A stretch of 64,000 nt of DNA, from contig JASANC010000117.1 of the NCBI GenBank assembly GCA_030248135.1, positions 1 through 64,000 on the forward strand. Direction: 5' to 3'. Below are positions 11,835 through 21,796 of this stretch, in pieces. The notes under the pieces were generated by a model that had not been told where the DNA came from, ran no database searches, and saw only the letters and a list, made by a program, of their open reading frames with translations. Position 1 is the first letter of the stretch, and each line of letters opens with the position of its first letter. The DNA is from Theristus sp. LFF4_11 (taxonomy: Eukaryota > Nematoda > Chromadorea > Monhysterida > Xyalidae). The position numbers and the translations under genes were made by a program.

Positions 11835-13480
11835 GGAATTCAATACGCTGATCACGGATTTTGGGATAGTTTTCTTACGTGAGCAACTCTAGATGCTGAA
11901 TCGTGACGATTTCGGGCGAATCGGCCGTGGAAGTTGGCGAAATCGGTCCAGAAACGAAAAACAAGAAAAGGGTGTTTTCCAGGGTAATTCAATGCGCTGA
12001 TCACGAATTTTGGGTTAGTTTTCTTACGCGAGCAACTCTAGATGCTGAATCGTGACGATTTCGGGCGAATCGGCCGTGGAAATTGGCGAAATCGGTCCAG
12101 AAACGAAAAACAAGAAAAGGGTGTTTTCCAGGGTAATTCAATGTGCTGATCACGAATTTTGGGTTAGTTTTCTTACGTGAGCAACTCTAGATGCTGAATC
12201 GTGACGATTTCGGGCGAATCGGCCGTGGAAGTTGGCGAAATCGGTCCAGAAACGAAAAACAAGAAAAGGGTGTTTTCCAGGGTAATTCAATGCGCTGATC
12301 ACGAATTTTGGGTTAGTTTTCTTACGTGAGCAACTCTAGACGCTGAATCGTGACGATTTCGGGCGAATCGGGCGTGGAAGTTGGCGAAATCGGTCCAGAA
12401 ACGAAAAACAAGAAAAGCGTGTTTTCCAGGGTAATTCAATGCGCTGATCACGGATTTTGGGTTAGTTTTCTTACGTGAGCAACTCTAGATGCTGAATCGT
12501 GACGATTTCGGGCGAATCGGCCGTGGAAGTTGGCGAAATCGGTCCAGAAACGAAAAACAAGAAAAGGGTGTTTTCCAGGGTAATTCAATGCGCTGATCAC
12601 AGATTTTGGGTTAGTTTTCTTACGTGAGCAACTCTAGATGCTGAATCGTGACGATTTCGGGCGAATCGGCCGTGGAAGTTGGCGAAATCGGTCCAGAAAC
12701 GAAAAACAAGAAAAGGGTGTTTTCCAGGGTAATTCAACGCGCTGATCACGGATTTTGGGTTAGTTTTCTTACGTGAGCAACTCTAGATGCTGAATCGTGA
12801 CGATTTCGGGCGAATCGGCCGTGGAAGTTGGCGAAATCGGTCCAGAAACGAAAAACAAGAAAAGGGTGTTTTCCAGGGTAATTCAATGCGCTGATCACGA
12901 ATTTTGGGTTAGTTGTCTTACGTGAGCAACTCTAGATGCTGAATCGTGACGATTTCGGGCGAATCGGCCGTGGAAGTTGGCGAAATTGGTCCAGGAACGA
13001 AAAACAAGAAAAGGGTGTTTTCCAGGGTAATTCAATCCGCTGATCACGAATTTTGGGTTAGTTTTCTTACGTGAGCAACTTTAGATACTGAATCGTGACG
13101 ATTTCGGGCGAATCGGCCGTGGAAATTGGCGAAATCGGTCCAGAAATGAAAAACGAGAAAACGGTTTTTCTAGGGTAATTCAATGTGCTGATCACGGATT
13201 TTGGGTTAGTTTTCTTGTATGAGCAACTCTAGATACTGAATCGTGACGATTTATGGTGAATCGGCCGTGGAATTTAGCGAAACCGGTCCAGAAATGAAAA
13301 ACAAGAAAACGGTGTTTTCCATGGTAATTCATTACGCCGATCACGGCTTTTGGGTCAGTTTTTCTTTTGTGAGCGATTCTAGGTACTGAATCGTGACGAT
13401 TTTGGGGAATCGGCCGTAGAAATGGCATAGGAGAAATCGGCCTAAAAACGAAAAATAAAAAACCTGAGTTGTCCGGGGTT
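11835..13480. repeat. 149-bp satellite array, about eleven copies
   Basis: The marker TCACGAATTTTGGGTTAG falls at 12001, 12150, 12299 and 12448, an exact 149-bp spacing, and the series continues to about 13340. The middle copies differ by only one or a few bases, while the edge copies (13190-13480) are more diverged. This pattern is typical of satellites homogenised by unequal exchange. Each unit contains GCTGAATCGTGACGATTTCG and GTGAGCAACTCTAGATGCTG. No gene function is indicated. Confidence 0.95.
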
Positions 13481-14342
13481 TAGAAGAATGTGTGACCAAC
13501 GAATTGTGATTTTGGTCCGACCTTCGGGGCTTATGTAAAAGTCAGAATATTATCTAAAAATGCGTGAGACGCATATAAAAGGAGGAATATGGCCTTGTGT
13601 AAGCAGTGAAAGACTTGGCTCGACAACGCTTTTCAAGTCTCTGATGTGGTACACACGGATACAAGTACATAAGGGTCATATTTTTGCGCCGCGTTTGTTT
13701 TTTTTTGAAGCACGCCCCCCACCGATTCCGGAAACCCGAAGGTACCAAACTCCGGTGGGATTGGGGAATGGACGGCTCACCATCCCGTGGAACCAATACC
13801 CTCGGCATGTGAGGGGGGCAGCCTCTAAGCCCCGCTCTGTCCTGGGGGCACCAGTGATCTTAGCCCGATTTCGGTTTCGGTGGCCTGCGGTCGCTATATC
13901 CCCGGAGGGCAGCGAATCCGAAAGTTTTCGTTTTCGTTTTCGTTTTGCTGAAAAGCGTAAAACTTTGAAGTTATTTTTTAATTGTTCTCTTCGATTTAAT
14001 CTAAAATCACGCATTAGCTTTTTAAAACAGGTATTTTTTAATGAAAAAAACGTTAATTTTTATATTTTTTATTCAATCTTACTTAACTTACAAAAAGGCT
14101 TGACTTAGGTTAGGGTGAACGGGTAAAAATAGCAAAATCATAAACTTTGCATTTTCACTTTACAAAAAAGGCTTGGCTTAGGAAAACGGGTAAAAAAGCA
14201 TAAGCTTTTTAAAACGGGTAAATGAAAAAAAACGTTAGTTTTTATATTTTTTATTCAATTTTACTCCACTTACAAACAGGCTTGCCTTCGGTTAGGGTAA
14301 AAGGGTAAAAATAGCAAAATCATAAACTTCGCATTTTTTTTT
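13481..14342. other. Unassigned GC-rich block and A/T-rich duplicate
   Basis: 13560-13930 is a GC-rich segment with several self-complementary stretches; I could not assign it to a known RNA. 14030-14335 holds two copies of a ~180-bp A/T-rich repeat containing ACGTTA, TATATTTTTTATTCAAT and GGTTAGGGT. A variant GGCTTGGCTTAGG piece recurs near 51600. Confidence 0.4.
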
Positions 14343-17300
14343 AAAACGTCTTGCACATAAGAGCGGTATGACTAGCGCTCGATGGCCAAAAAATGGAATT
14401 TTGACATTTTGGGCTAAAACGATCCTACTAAGTGTCCTGAGTAAGCGCACAAAATTTTTCGGCCAAAGACCCACCCTATCCCGAGTTATGGCCATTTTAT
14501 GTGTTGGCCGACGGGCGCCGGTGACTCCGGCGACCGATCGCTGAATTGCATTTTTTGAGCTTTTAAAGCAATTTTACGCAAATCCGAGGTGACCACGTGA
14601 AAGAGGAGAACAAACTGAATCAGATCCACTATTTTTTGATTAAATTTACTGAATTTTCAGTTTTGGCCTAAAATTCTGGCTTTTGCGGCAAAGATTTTTT
14701 TTAAACGCCCTGTTCAGAAATTCGCCGAAAATTTCACGATAATAGAAAGTTAGCCCAAATTTTGGGCTTCACGGTGATGTTAAAATTGTGCCTGGTTCGG
14801 ACCATTTTTGTTGTATTAAAAAAGTTTTCCGCCGGCCTGTCAGCCCAAAATGGCAAAAAATGGCTTTTTTGCCATTTTTTCCTAATTCTTGTCTACCAGA
14901 GTCAACGCATTCTGCTCGAAACTTGCTGACGTGACTCTCTGCTGTACTTTGAGAAAGTTTGAAATTTTAAACGACTGAACAGGAACCTTGTTCTATTGAA
15001 AAAAAGCGGTTTTTCGACCGATTTCGGTCGAAAATCACTTGCTTACCGGTGTGTTACCGTTGATACTGAGAACTATGGAGATGTTATGGAGGTAGACAGT
15101 TGGTTTAGTTGCATTTATACCTCAAAACGGTACTCACGTTGTTACCCGTCCTTGATTATCGACTTTGTAAAGGTTTTTTTCTTATCAAATGTGGCCAAAA
15201 TAGCCAAAAATCGCGTTTTTTCGCATATTCTAGTGTATCTGTGTGCACATGTGAGCTCCAGTTGCGCAATCCTCGCTGTTGTGTAATTTGAAGTTATACT
15301 CTAAATGATTTGAAAAAATCTAAAGACCAAATAGAACCCTGGTTGGCAAAAATGTTGTTTTCCGTCGATTTTTGGCGAAATTTTTGTGGTTACCGAGAGT
15401 GCTCGTTTTTTGAACTCCAATGGGAGGATAACATTTTGTTAGAAGTATTGGTTCATTACAAGCACAATATTACAGCCTGTCAAATTAACGATAGGCTTCC
15501 ATATACACTGAGAAAACATCAAAACACAAAGAACGTAAACAACTTCTTGCATCGTCAAACACAGTGGCGACCAAAAGGAACATACAGTCAGTACTATAAA
15601 AAAACATATGGAACATCAACAGTTTATTTTGAGACGTTTGAGAAACAATGCGTAGACGTTCTTCAAGTCAGTCACAAAATTGTTCTGCTTTGTCCAAACT
15701 GGCAGCAGGTCATCCAGTAGCATCCAACCGTTATCGTAGCGTACCAGTGTGCGGTAGTGGCCGGAGTGGGGAGACGCACCTTCATGCAGAATTGCTGCGC
15801 ACACTTGCAACTGCACGTTTGAACCGGGCAAGATAACGCAGTTGGGGTCGAATTGTTTGATGGAACTGGCTGAATGACGCCAGACAGCATGTTGTTGTTG
15901 TGCAGCGGCGGTGATCGTGGATGTCGAGCCTGCAAATGGAGGTGGCCGCGCGCCGCGATCGTCGGACACGTCCGCTGCGTCGTAGAACAACCCACTGAGC
16001 ACCATGACAACGTAATGGCAATTCTGTGGCAGATCAACGGTTTGCTGAGTGGTGAATTCGAGGTCCACGTTCCCTCCGGATGGACAGTCGGGCTGTTCAC
16101 AGCGGGCTTGGCGTGTTCCGGCGAATAGCTCCGGCAGTGTAAACGTGCCCTCGAAGCGCCTTGGAACAGTCAGAATGTGGGCATGCTCGGGTGGATCAGT
16201 TGTTTGTTTGTTGCAGCTGGCACAAACTGCGCGCGTGGTTGACTGAAATGAACATTTGTTTACAACTGGTTGGCATTGAACACAAGCTGAAATCAGGACA
16301 CTGTGCTACATGCCATGTGAATGGGACTAGACGTGTTCAATGTTTTAGTTTCACGCATCATTTACTTACTCGGATCATTTTCAATTGGAATGTAAACTTT
16401 TTTTCTGCATTAGATGCTTGGAAGGCACTTAAATCACAATCACTAAATTACTTGAAACGCAGGTAGAGCTTACATGTGCACACAGATACACTAGAATATG
16501 CGAAAAAACGCGATTTTTGGCTATTTTGGCCACATTTGGTAAGAAAAAAAGCCTTTACAAAGTCGATAATCAATGACGGGTAACAACGTGAGTACCGTTT
16601 TCAGATATAAATGCAACTAAACCAACTGTCTACCTCCATAACATCTCCATAGTTCTCAGTATCAACGGTAACACACCGGTAAGCAAGTGATTTTCGACCG
16701 AAATCGGTCGAAAAACCGCTTTTTTTCAATAGAACAAGGTTCCTGTTGAGTCGTTTAAAATTTCAAACTTTCTCAAAGTACAGCAGAGAGTCACGACAGC
16801 AAGTTTCGAGCAGAATGCGTTGACCCTGGTAGACAAGAATTAGGAAAAAATGGCAAAAAAGCCATTTTTTGCCATTTTGGGCTGACAGGCCGGCGGAAAA
16901 CTTTTTTAATACAGCAAAAATGGTCCGAACCAGGCACAATTTTAGCATCACCGTGAAGCCCAAAATTTGGGCTAACTTTCTATTATCGTGAAATTTTCGG
17001 CGAATTTCTGAACAGGGCGTTTAAAAAAAAATCTTTGCCGCAAAAGCCAGAATTTTAGGCCAAAACTGAAAATTCAGTAAATTTAATCAAAAAATAGTGG
17101 ATCTGATTCAGTTTGTTCTCCTCTTTCACGTGGTCACCTCGGATTTGCGTAAAATTGCTTTAAAAGCTCAAAAAATGCAATTCAGCGATCGGTCGCCGGA
17201 GTCACCGGCGCCCGTCGGCCAACACATAAAATGGCCATAACTCGGGATAGGGTGGGTCTTTGGCCGAAAAATTTTGTGCGCTTACTCAGGACACTTAGTA

Positions 17301-17392
17301 GGATCGTTTTAGCCCAAAATGTCAAAATTCAATTTTTTGGCCATCGAGCGCTCCATATGGCATTTCATACCGCTCTTATGTGCAAGACGTTT
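14343..17392. mobile_element. 3-kb TIR element with ~0.9-kb arms
   Basis: The left arm (14343-15254) and right arm (16466-17392) are near-identical inverted repeats. Outer ends read TTAAAACGTCTTGCACATAA inward and inner ends AGCTYACATGTGCACACAGA outward. The 1.2-kb centre carries the 3' part of a ubiquitin-specific protease gene and no transposase. Very long arms around a host gene piece resemble Pack-type or foldback elements. A target duplication was not determined. Confidence 0.85.
15616..16404 (-). pseudogene. Ubiquitin-specific protease (USP) C-terminal fragment inside a TIR element
   Basis: USP enzymes remove ubiquitin with a Cys-box and a His-box. On the reverse strand two exons join in frame: 16404-16370 (35 nt) and 16242-15616 (209 codons with stop). 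The first ends KFTFQLKMIR. The second holds a zinc-ribbon-like pair (CASC and CEQPDC), DLEFTTQQTVDLPQ, and the His-box SPHSGHYRTLVR followed by WMLLDD. The AATAAA signal overlaps the last codons. The catalytic Cys box is absent because the element's right arm starts just upstream, so this cannot be a full protease. The reading frame has no stop across 220 codons, which suggests recent capture or selection. The source gene is not in the window. Confidence 0.8.
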
Positions 17393-17990
17393 TAAATACA
17401 TTAAAAAATATTGTATTGTAGGCGACTTCACGGCAGCACAAGGTAAATTTTCTTCAGGGTTATTATTCAGTAAACGTTACTGTTTTTTCTTTCTAAGTCA
17501 ATGCCACTTCACCAAAAAGGCTTGGCATTGATTAAGCCACATACGCTCGGGTCAACAGGCTAGTTTTTGATGAATTCCTAAAGCTTTATTGTCGCGTTAT
17601 CTTGCTACATTTTCAGTGAATACGCAAAACACTTAGCCATGCCGTTTATTTAGCCTATTCCATTTCCAGCCAGCGTATCGAAATACGAGACTCCCTGAAA
17701 AAAGGGGAAGCCAGCATACAGACGACTGTTTTCTGATCACATTGTCCTCTGATGATCAAAGAAAGCACATGATATGCAATGATTGTCTTTTCTCTCAATT
17801 CTGCAACCCATTGCGCGCACAGAAACATAAGACAGTTTTACACTTGACGCGGGAAATTCAAAATTGGTGAGTCCCTGAGATACGGCTCTAAGCCACTTCA
17901 ACAATTTTAGCTTCAAGCATGAAACTAAATTCCTGTCCACGTCTGCGAACGCATTGAGTTACAGACCCCAAAAGAAACGGTAATTACATA
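17393..17990. other. Intergenic with one dispersed repeat copy
   Basis: 17835-17965 is a copy of a dispersed repeat marked by CGCGGGAAATTCAAAATTGG and GAGTCCCTGAGATACG. Other copies are at 21578-21745, 52440-52505 and 60065-60195. No gene was found. Confidence 0.5.
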
Positions 17991-18235
17991 CCTGTTCCTG
18001 TTCCGGGTAGTACTCCTGTTCCTGTTCCTGTTCCGGCTCGTTTTCCTGTTCCTGTTCCGGCTCGTATTCCTGTTCCTGTTCCGGCTCGTTTTCCTGTTCC
18101 TGTTCCGGCTCGTATTCCTGTTCCTGTTCCGGCTCGTATTCCTGTTTCTGTTCCGGCTCGTTTTCCTGTTCCTGTTCTGGCTCGTATTCCTGTTTCTGTT
18201 CCGGCTCGTTTTCCTGTTCCTGTTCCGACATTTTT
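17991..18235 (-). repeat. Coding-type Glu/Gln repeat (EQEQE-NEP), possible exon
   Basis: On the reverse strand a frame from an ATG near 18231 reads MSEQEQENEPEQ and then repeats a 6-12 residue Glu/Gln/Pro/Tyr unit to about 17992. It then meets a good donor (GAACAG|GTATGTAAT). The DNA is a minisatellite of GTTCCTGTTCCGGCTC-like units. It may be one exon of an acidic low-complexity protein, but no neighbouring exon was found and it could equally be a simple repeat that happens to be open. Confidence 0.35.
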
Positions 18236-18394
18236 TTTTCTGCTTTCTTTTGACTTGCGGTAAAAGGTATATTCCATGTTGTCATTCCTGGTCGCGGACG
18301 ATTCACGTCCCCCCACCATACATTACGGCGACGCCTTGTCGACCACCGCTAAATGAAAAGAGATTTTTTCTAAAGCTTTCTGGAAGTTTTGAAA

Positions 18395-18622
18395 TGACAT
18401 ACAGAACAACTCGAAATCATAGGGAATCAGCTGATTGGTTGGTGGTCACGTGCATGCATGCTTTCTGTGCAGAAATTGCTGTGGGGCGGAGTTTGGTTTG
18501 CACAGAAAGCATGCACGCAAACTCCGCCCCCCCCTTCCCCCAGCCATTTCTGCACTGAAAACATGCATCACGTAATCACACCCGACGACGCGGATTTCCT
18601 ATAATTTAGAGTTCGACTGTAC
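18395..18622. mobile_element. MITE of the GTCGAACTCTAAATTATAG family
   Basis: Starts near AACTCGAAATCATAGGGAATC and ends ATAATTTAGAGTTCGACTG, with inner palindromes around GCATGCATGCTTTCTGTGCAG. Relatives occur at 58528-58682, in the PMP3 introns and, partly, near 9590. Confidence 0.65.
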
Positions 18623-18721
18623 AGTATGTTTCTTTAAATCTGTCACATTATTCTTAGCAAAATACAGAGCCCACGCGCGAGACGAAAGAACGGGGCCGGG
18701 TTGTTGGAAGAAAGGTCATAT

Positions 18722-19885
18722 ACAGGGTGATCCAAAAAAGGTTCCAATTCTAAAATGCTCTCACTGGCTTGTGCTGAGGTGTTTCGAGCTGAAAATTGGA
18801 ACACTATTAGAAAACATTTGAAGGTTTGTTCCGACCAATTTTTTGTCATTGTATGTTGCCCCTGTCACTCACTACAGCAATCTGGAAAATATGAAAAATC
18901 GACAATGTTGTAAAATGCAGGGGACGGAATGAGCCAACTCTCGATAGAACGTGTCCTTGACCTCGGCATCGTGCCCATCATGTGGCGCGTACGCGACAAC
19001 GAGGAACAAGCCTCGTCGCCTTCTGCTGCCGGACCGCACGCCCATGTACGTGTTGAAGCGAGCGCACGCCACCCTGTCGCCGACTGGAATGATGGCCGCC
19101 AGCGACCTTTCAGCGCACTCGCCGATCAGGAAGCCAACGCCAGAGTGGTGATTTGTATTGTCATTGTTATTGAATGTTATCAATCTAAAGTTGCGTTCGC
19201 CTAGCAGGTCGGTAACCTGTTCGAATGTTGTTGGTAGCCGTGTTTCGCTGATGCACGTAATGTCTATTCATCGCTCAGTTGCGTCCTCCGCAAGGGACCT
19301 CTGCTGTATGTCCGACGTTAGCGCACGGCAATCGTACGCCGCAATTTTCAAGTGTTCGCAGGTCAGGCAAGGCACAGTTCCACCGCGGGTGCTGTTCCCT
19401 GTGGGAAGCCCCTAAGGACGCCCACAGGAGGCTCTGAAGAGGGCCGTTGGGTTAGAGTAAGCCCCGTCAGCTTCCTCACTGTCCTGCCTTCCGTTGTTGC
19501 CGTCATTCGGTGGTGAACGTTGCGCACTATGGTTCACGTGGCGTCGAGCACCGTCACGTGGAGGACCTTGGCTCGTGTGGTTAGACGGTTGTCGCCACAC
19601 TTAACAGCCGCGCCGGACGTAGTCACTGTTGTTGTTGCTGCGTACGTCGCTCGTGTAGGCGTTCCTCGGCGGCCCCATTTCACAACAATTGTCGATTTTT
19701 CATGTTTTCCAGATATTCTGCTGTAGTGACTAATAGAGAGTAGAGACAACATACCGTAACAAAAATTTGGTCAGAAAAACCTCCAAATGTTTTTTAATAG
19801 TGTTCCAATTTTCAGCTCGAAACACCTCAGCACAAGCCAGTGAGAGCATTTTAGATTTGGAACCTTTTTTGGCCCACCCTATACA
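18722..19885. mobile_element. CAGGGTG-ended TIR element carrying retrotransposon DNA
   Basis: Inverted arms of ~130 bp: 18722-18858 starts ACAGGGTGATCCAAAAAAGG and 19750-19885 ends GGAACCTTTTTTGGCCCACC. The same CAGGGTG-type end occurs at 25018, 36419, 39637 and 42744, suggesting one broad superfamily. The centre carries a non-LTR endonuclease fragment rather than a transposase. Confidence 0.7.
18925..19410 (-). pseudogene. Non-LTR (RTE-like) endonuclease domain fragment
   Basis: The reverse strand encodes an AP-endonuclease-type domain: LKIAAYDCRALTSD, then CISETR, then HHSGVGFLI and LVVAYAPHDGHD. These are the usual blocks of the endonuclease that nicks target DNA in non-LTR retrotransposons. 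One in-frame TGA separates the first block from ISETR, and no reverse transcriptase follows. It is therefore a dead 5' piece. The RT fragment at 38250-39200 may derive from the same family. Confidence 0.7.
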
Positions 19886-20035
19886 TTTCGCCAAAAACGG
19901 GCATTGTCGGTTCCGAGCACACCGCATTCCGGTTCATTCTCCTTTATAAATTTCACAGGGTAATTCTAAATGCTAAAGTTGCGCGGGCTCTGTACTCTGT
20001 CAAAAAAACGTGACAGGTTTAAAGAATAAATACAT

Positions 20036-21577
20036 GTACATGGATTTAACGTTGAACTGCACGTTGATGACACCGTAATCACAGTGTACATCTAAAGATA
20101 CATAATAGGCGAGAAACATGACTGAATGTTACGTTGGTTGAGAACCCTTGATCTCCACCAGAAAACAAGCAGCTCTCCAGCACGTTCGCCACCACGCACA
20201 GCACCAGCAGCAGAGCCATCATACGCAACGGTTTTGCGTGCAACATGTTGATATTATGGTTGACGGTTGAATTTTCCTGTTTTGCTACGATTTGGTTTGG
20301 ACAGATCAACACAGTTCGCTCACTGAAACCAGTTTAGTGTTTTGGGAGCAAAACGAAAACGTAGCAACACGTTGTGTCAATCGGCGTGCGTTGAATGTGG
20401 AAACAGTTGCCAGCGCGCTGGTGTTGTTTGCTTTTGTGAACCTTTTCGAACAACGGCGCTTTTTCCGCACGTTGAAAAGCTGGCAAAGGCGACTTTTTGC
20501 GGAATCGAAACAATCTCGGAGAGCTGCGTTTGGCAAAAGTTGATGCTTCATAAACAAACGGCTAAAGCTTGCTTTTGTCATGCTGCGTGAGGAGCTACGG
20601 AAATTGACATTTTCAGGGCTTGTGACACGTCAATAATGCGTCAAACAACATGCGCACTGGCAACTATTGCCATTTACTCAACGTCCCCGAAATCGGATTT
20701 GTCAACAGGACTTGAAACATTGAAGTTGTTCATTCGGCATGCAATTTGTTATGCATCAGGTACAGACGAACGAACAAATAAAAATGTTTTCAAAAACTGT
20801 ATTGCTAGTGTTTTTAAGCTTTTACGGGTAGGTGGACATTGTGGTTATTTTGTCATTGGAACTTTAACATTTAATTTGTTTTTTATTTCAGTGTCGGCTC
20901 GGGCAAACAAGAAAATTGAAAACTGATTTAAAAATAAATAAACTTTTATTGAAAGATGAAAATAGAAAATTCGTGGGAGGCACGGCAGCGAACTCCCACA
21001 ATATTATTTCAGAAAGCTCATTTCAAAAATTCTGAAATTTCAATCAAACTTTTATCATTAGTGATGAAATAAAAAATCTTTTTGTTGTGTAAAGGTTGTC
21101 TAACCCCGCATCAATCCACACCGAAAAATTGAAAAATCACACATTCTTGTGGTTCAGCGGAACACAAACACGGAAAAAATTCAAGATCTTGTTGTTGGTG
21201 TTGTTGTTGTCGCCCGCACCGGTCTCCATGAAAAATCGAAAATTGTATTCTAATTCTAATTCTTCAGGCCCGCAGCGGGTACTATTATTCCCGCACGGGG
21301 TCCGGACTAAAAAATCACAGGAACAAGTTGAAAACGGGTACTGGGGGGTTATGTAAAGCTCTGATTGGTATGTATGCGTGTTGACTTTTTTGAAATCAAA
21401 TAAACCAGCATGTTTTTGCTTTGGCAGTGTTCACAGATTTCTTTTCAACTGAGATTTTGTACATACAAAAAAAAGAACAAAGGGTCCAAAGAGCAACATA
21501 GTCACAAAGTATTATTATCATTTCTTTTGGTTCCGAGACTCAATAATGCGCTCATAATAGATGGGAAAGCAGTCTCA
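20036..21577. other. Intergenic; one doubtful signal-peptide frame
   Basis: On the reverse strand an ATG at 20246 opens a frame with a strongly hydrophobic start (MMALLLVLCVVANVLESC). It could be the first exon of a secreted protein, but neither a partner exon nor homology was found. The rest shows nothing supported. Confidence 0.3.
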
Positions 21578-21745
21578 GATGCGTGACGCGGGAATTCAAA
21601 ATCGGAGAAGTGATCCGAAGTCCCTGAGATTACCGACGGGGCCGGGTCACTTTGAAAACTCTCGAATTGCCGCATCCAGGCGCATCTAAACGAATTTTCG
21701 GCCGACGCAATATCTGTACGCAAACGCATTGAGTCGCAGAACTAA
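21578..21745. repeat. Dispersed repeat copy (GACGCGGGAATTCAAAATCGG family)
   Basis: Shares GACGCGGGAATTCAAAATCG, GAGTCCCTGAGAT and a GAATTGCCGCA-like segment with copies at 17835, 52440 and 60065. It lies about 50 bp beyond the 3' end of the fucosyltransferase gene. Confidence 0.6.
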
Positions 21746-21796
21746 GAAAAATAACAGATAATACATCAAAAAAACAAATTTCGTATCCGCCGTGTA

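Larger units (their letters stand above)
18625..20035. mobile_element. Outer TIR repeat split by a second element
   Basis: The left piece (18625-18720) begins TACAGTATGTTTCTTTAAAT and carries CTGTCA...AATACAGAGC. The right piece (about 19960-20035) is its inverted partner (GGGCTCTGTACTCTGTC...GACAGGTTTAAAGAA). An undivided copy of the family is at 62980-63195. The gap is filled by the element at 18722-19885. Confidence 0.6.

Noticed and set aside
11835..13480. CRISPR-like appearance of regular repeats
   Set aside because: Units are continuous 149-bp satellites without unique spacers, in a eukaryotic sequence with introns.
13560..14108. 182-codon plus-strand open frame
   Set aside because: Crosses a GC-rich block and an A/T-rich repeat with Phe/Lys runs; no family resemblance or splice support.
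15310..15720. 136-codon plus-strand frame inside the TIR element
   Set aside because: Overlaps the USP fragment on the other strand, whose motifs are clear; this frame has none.
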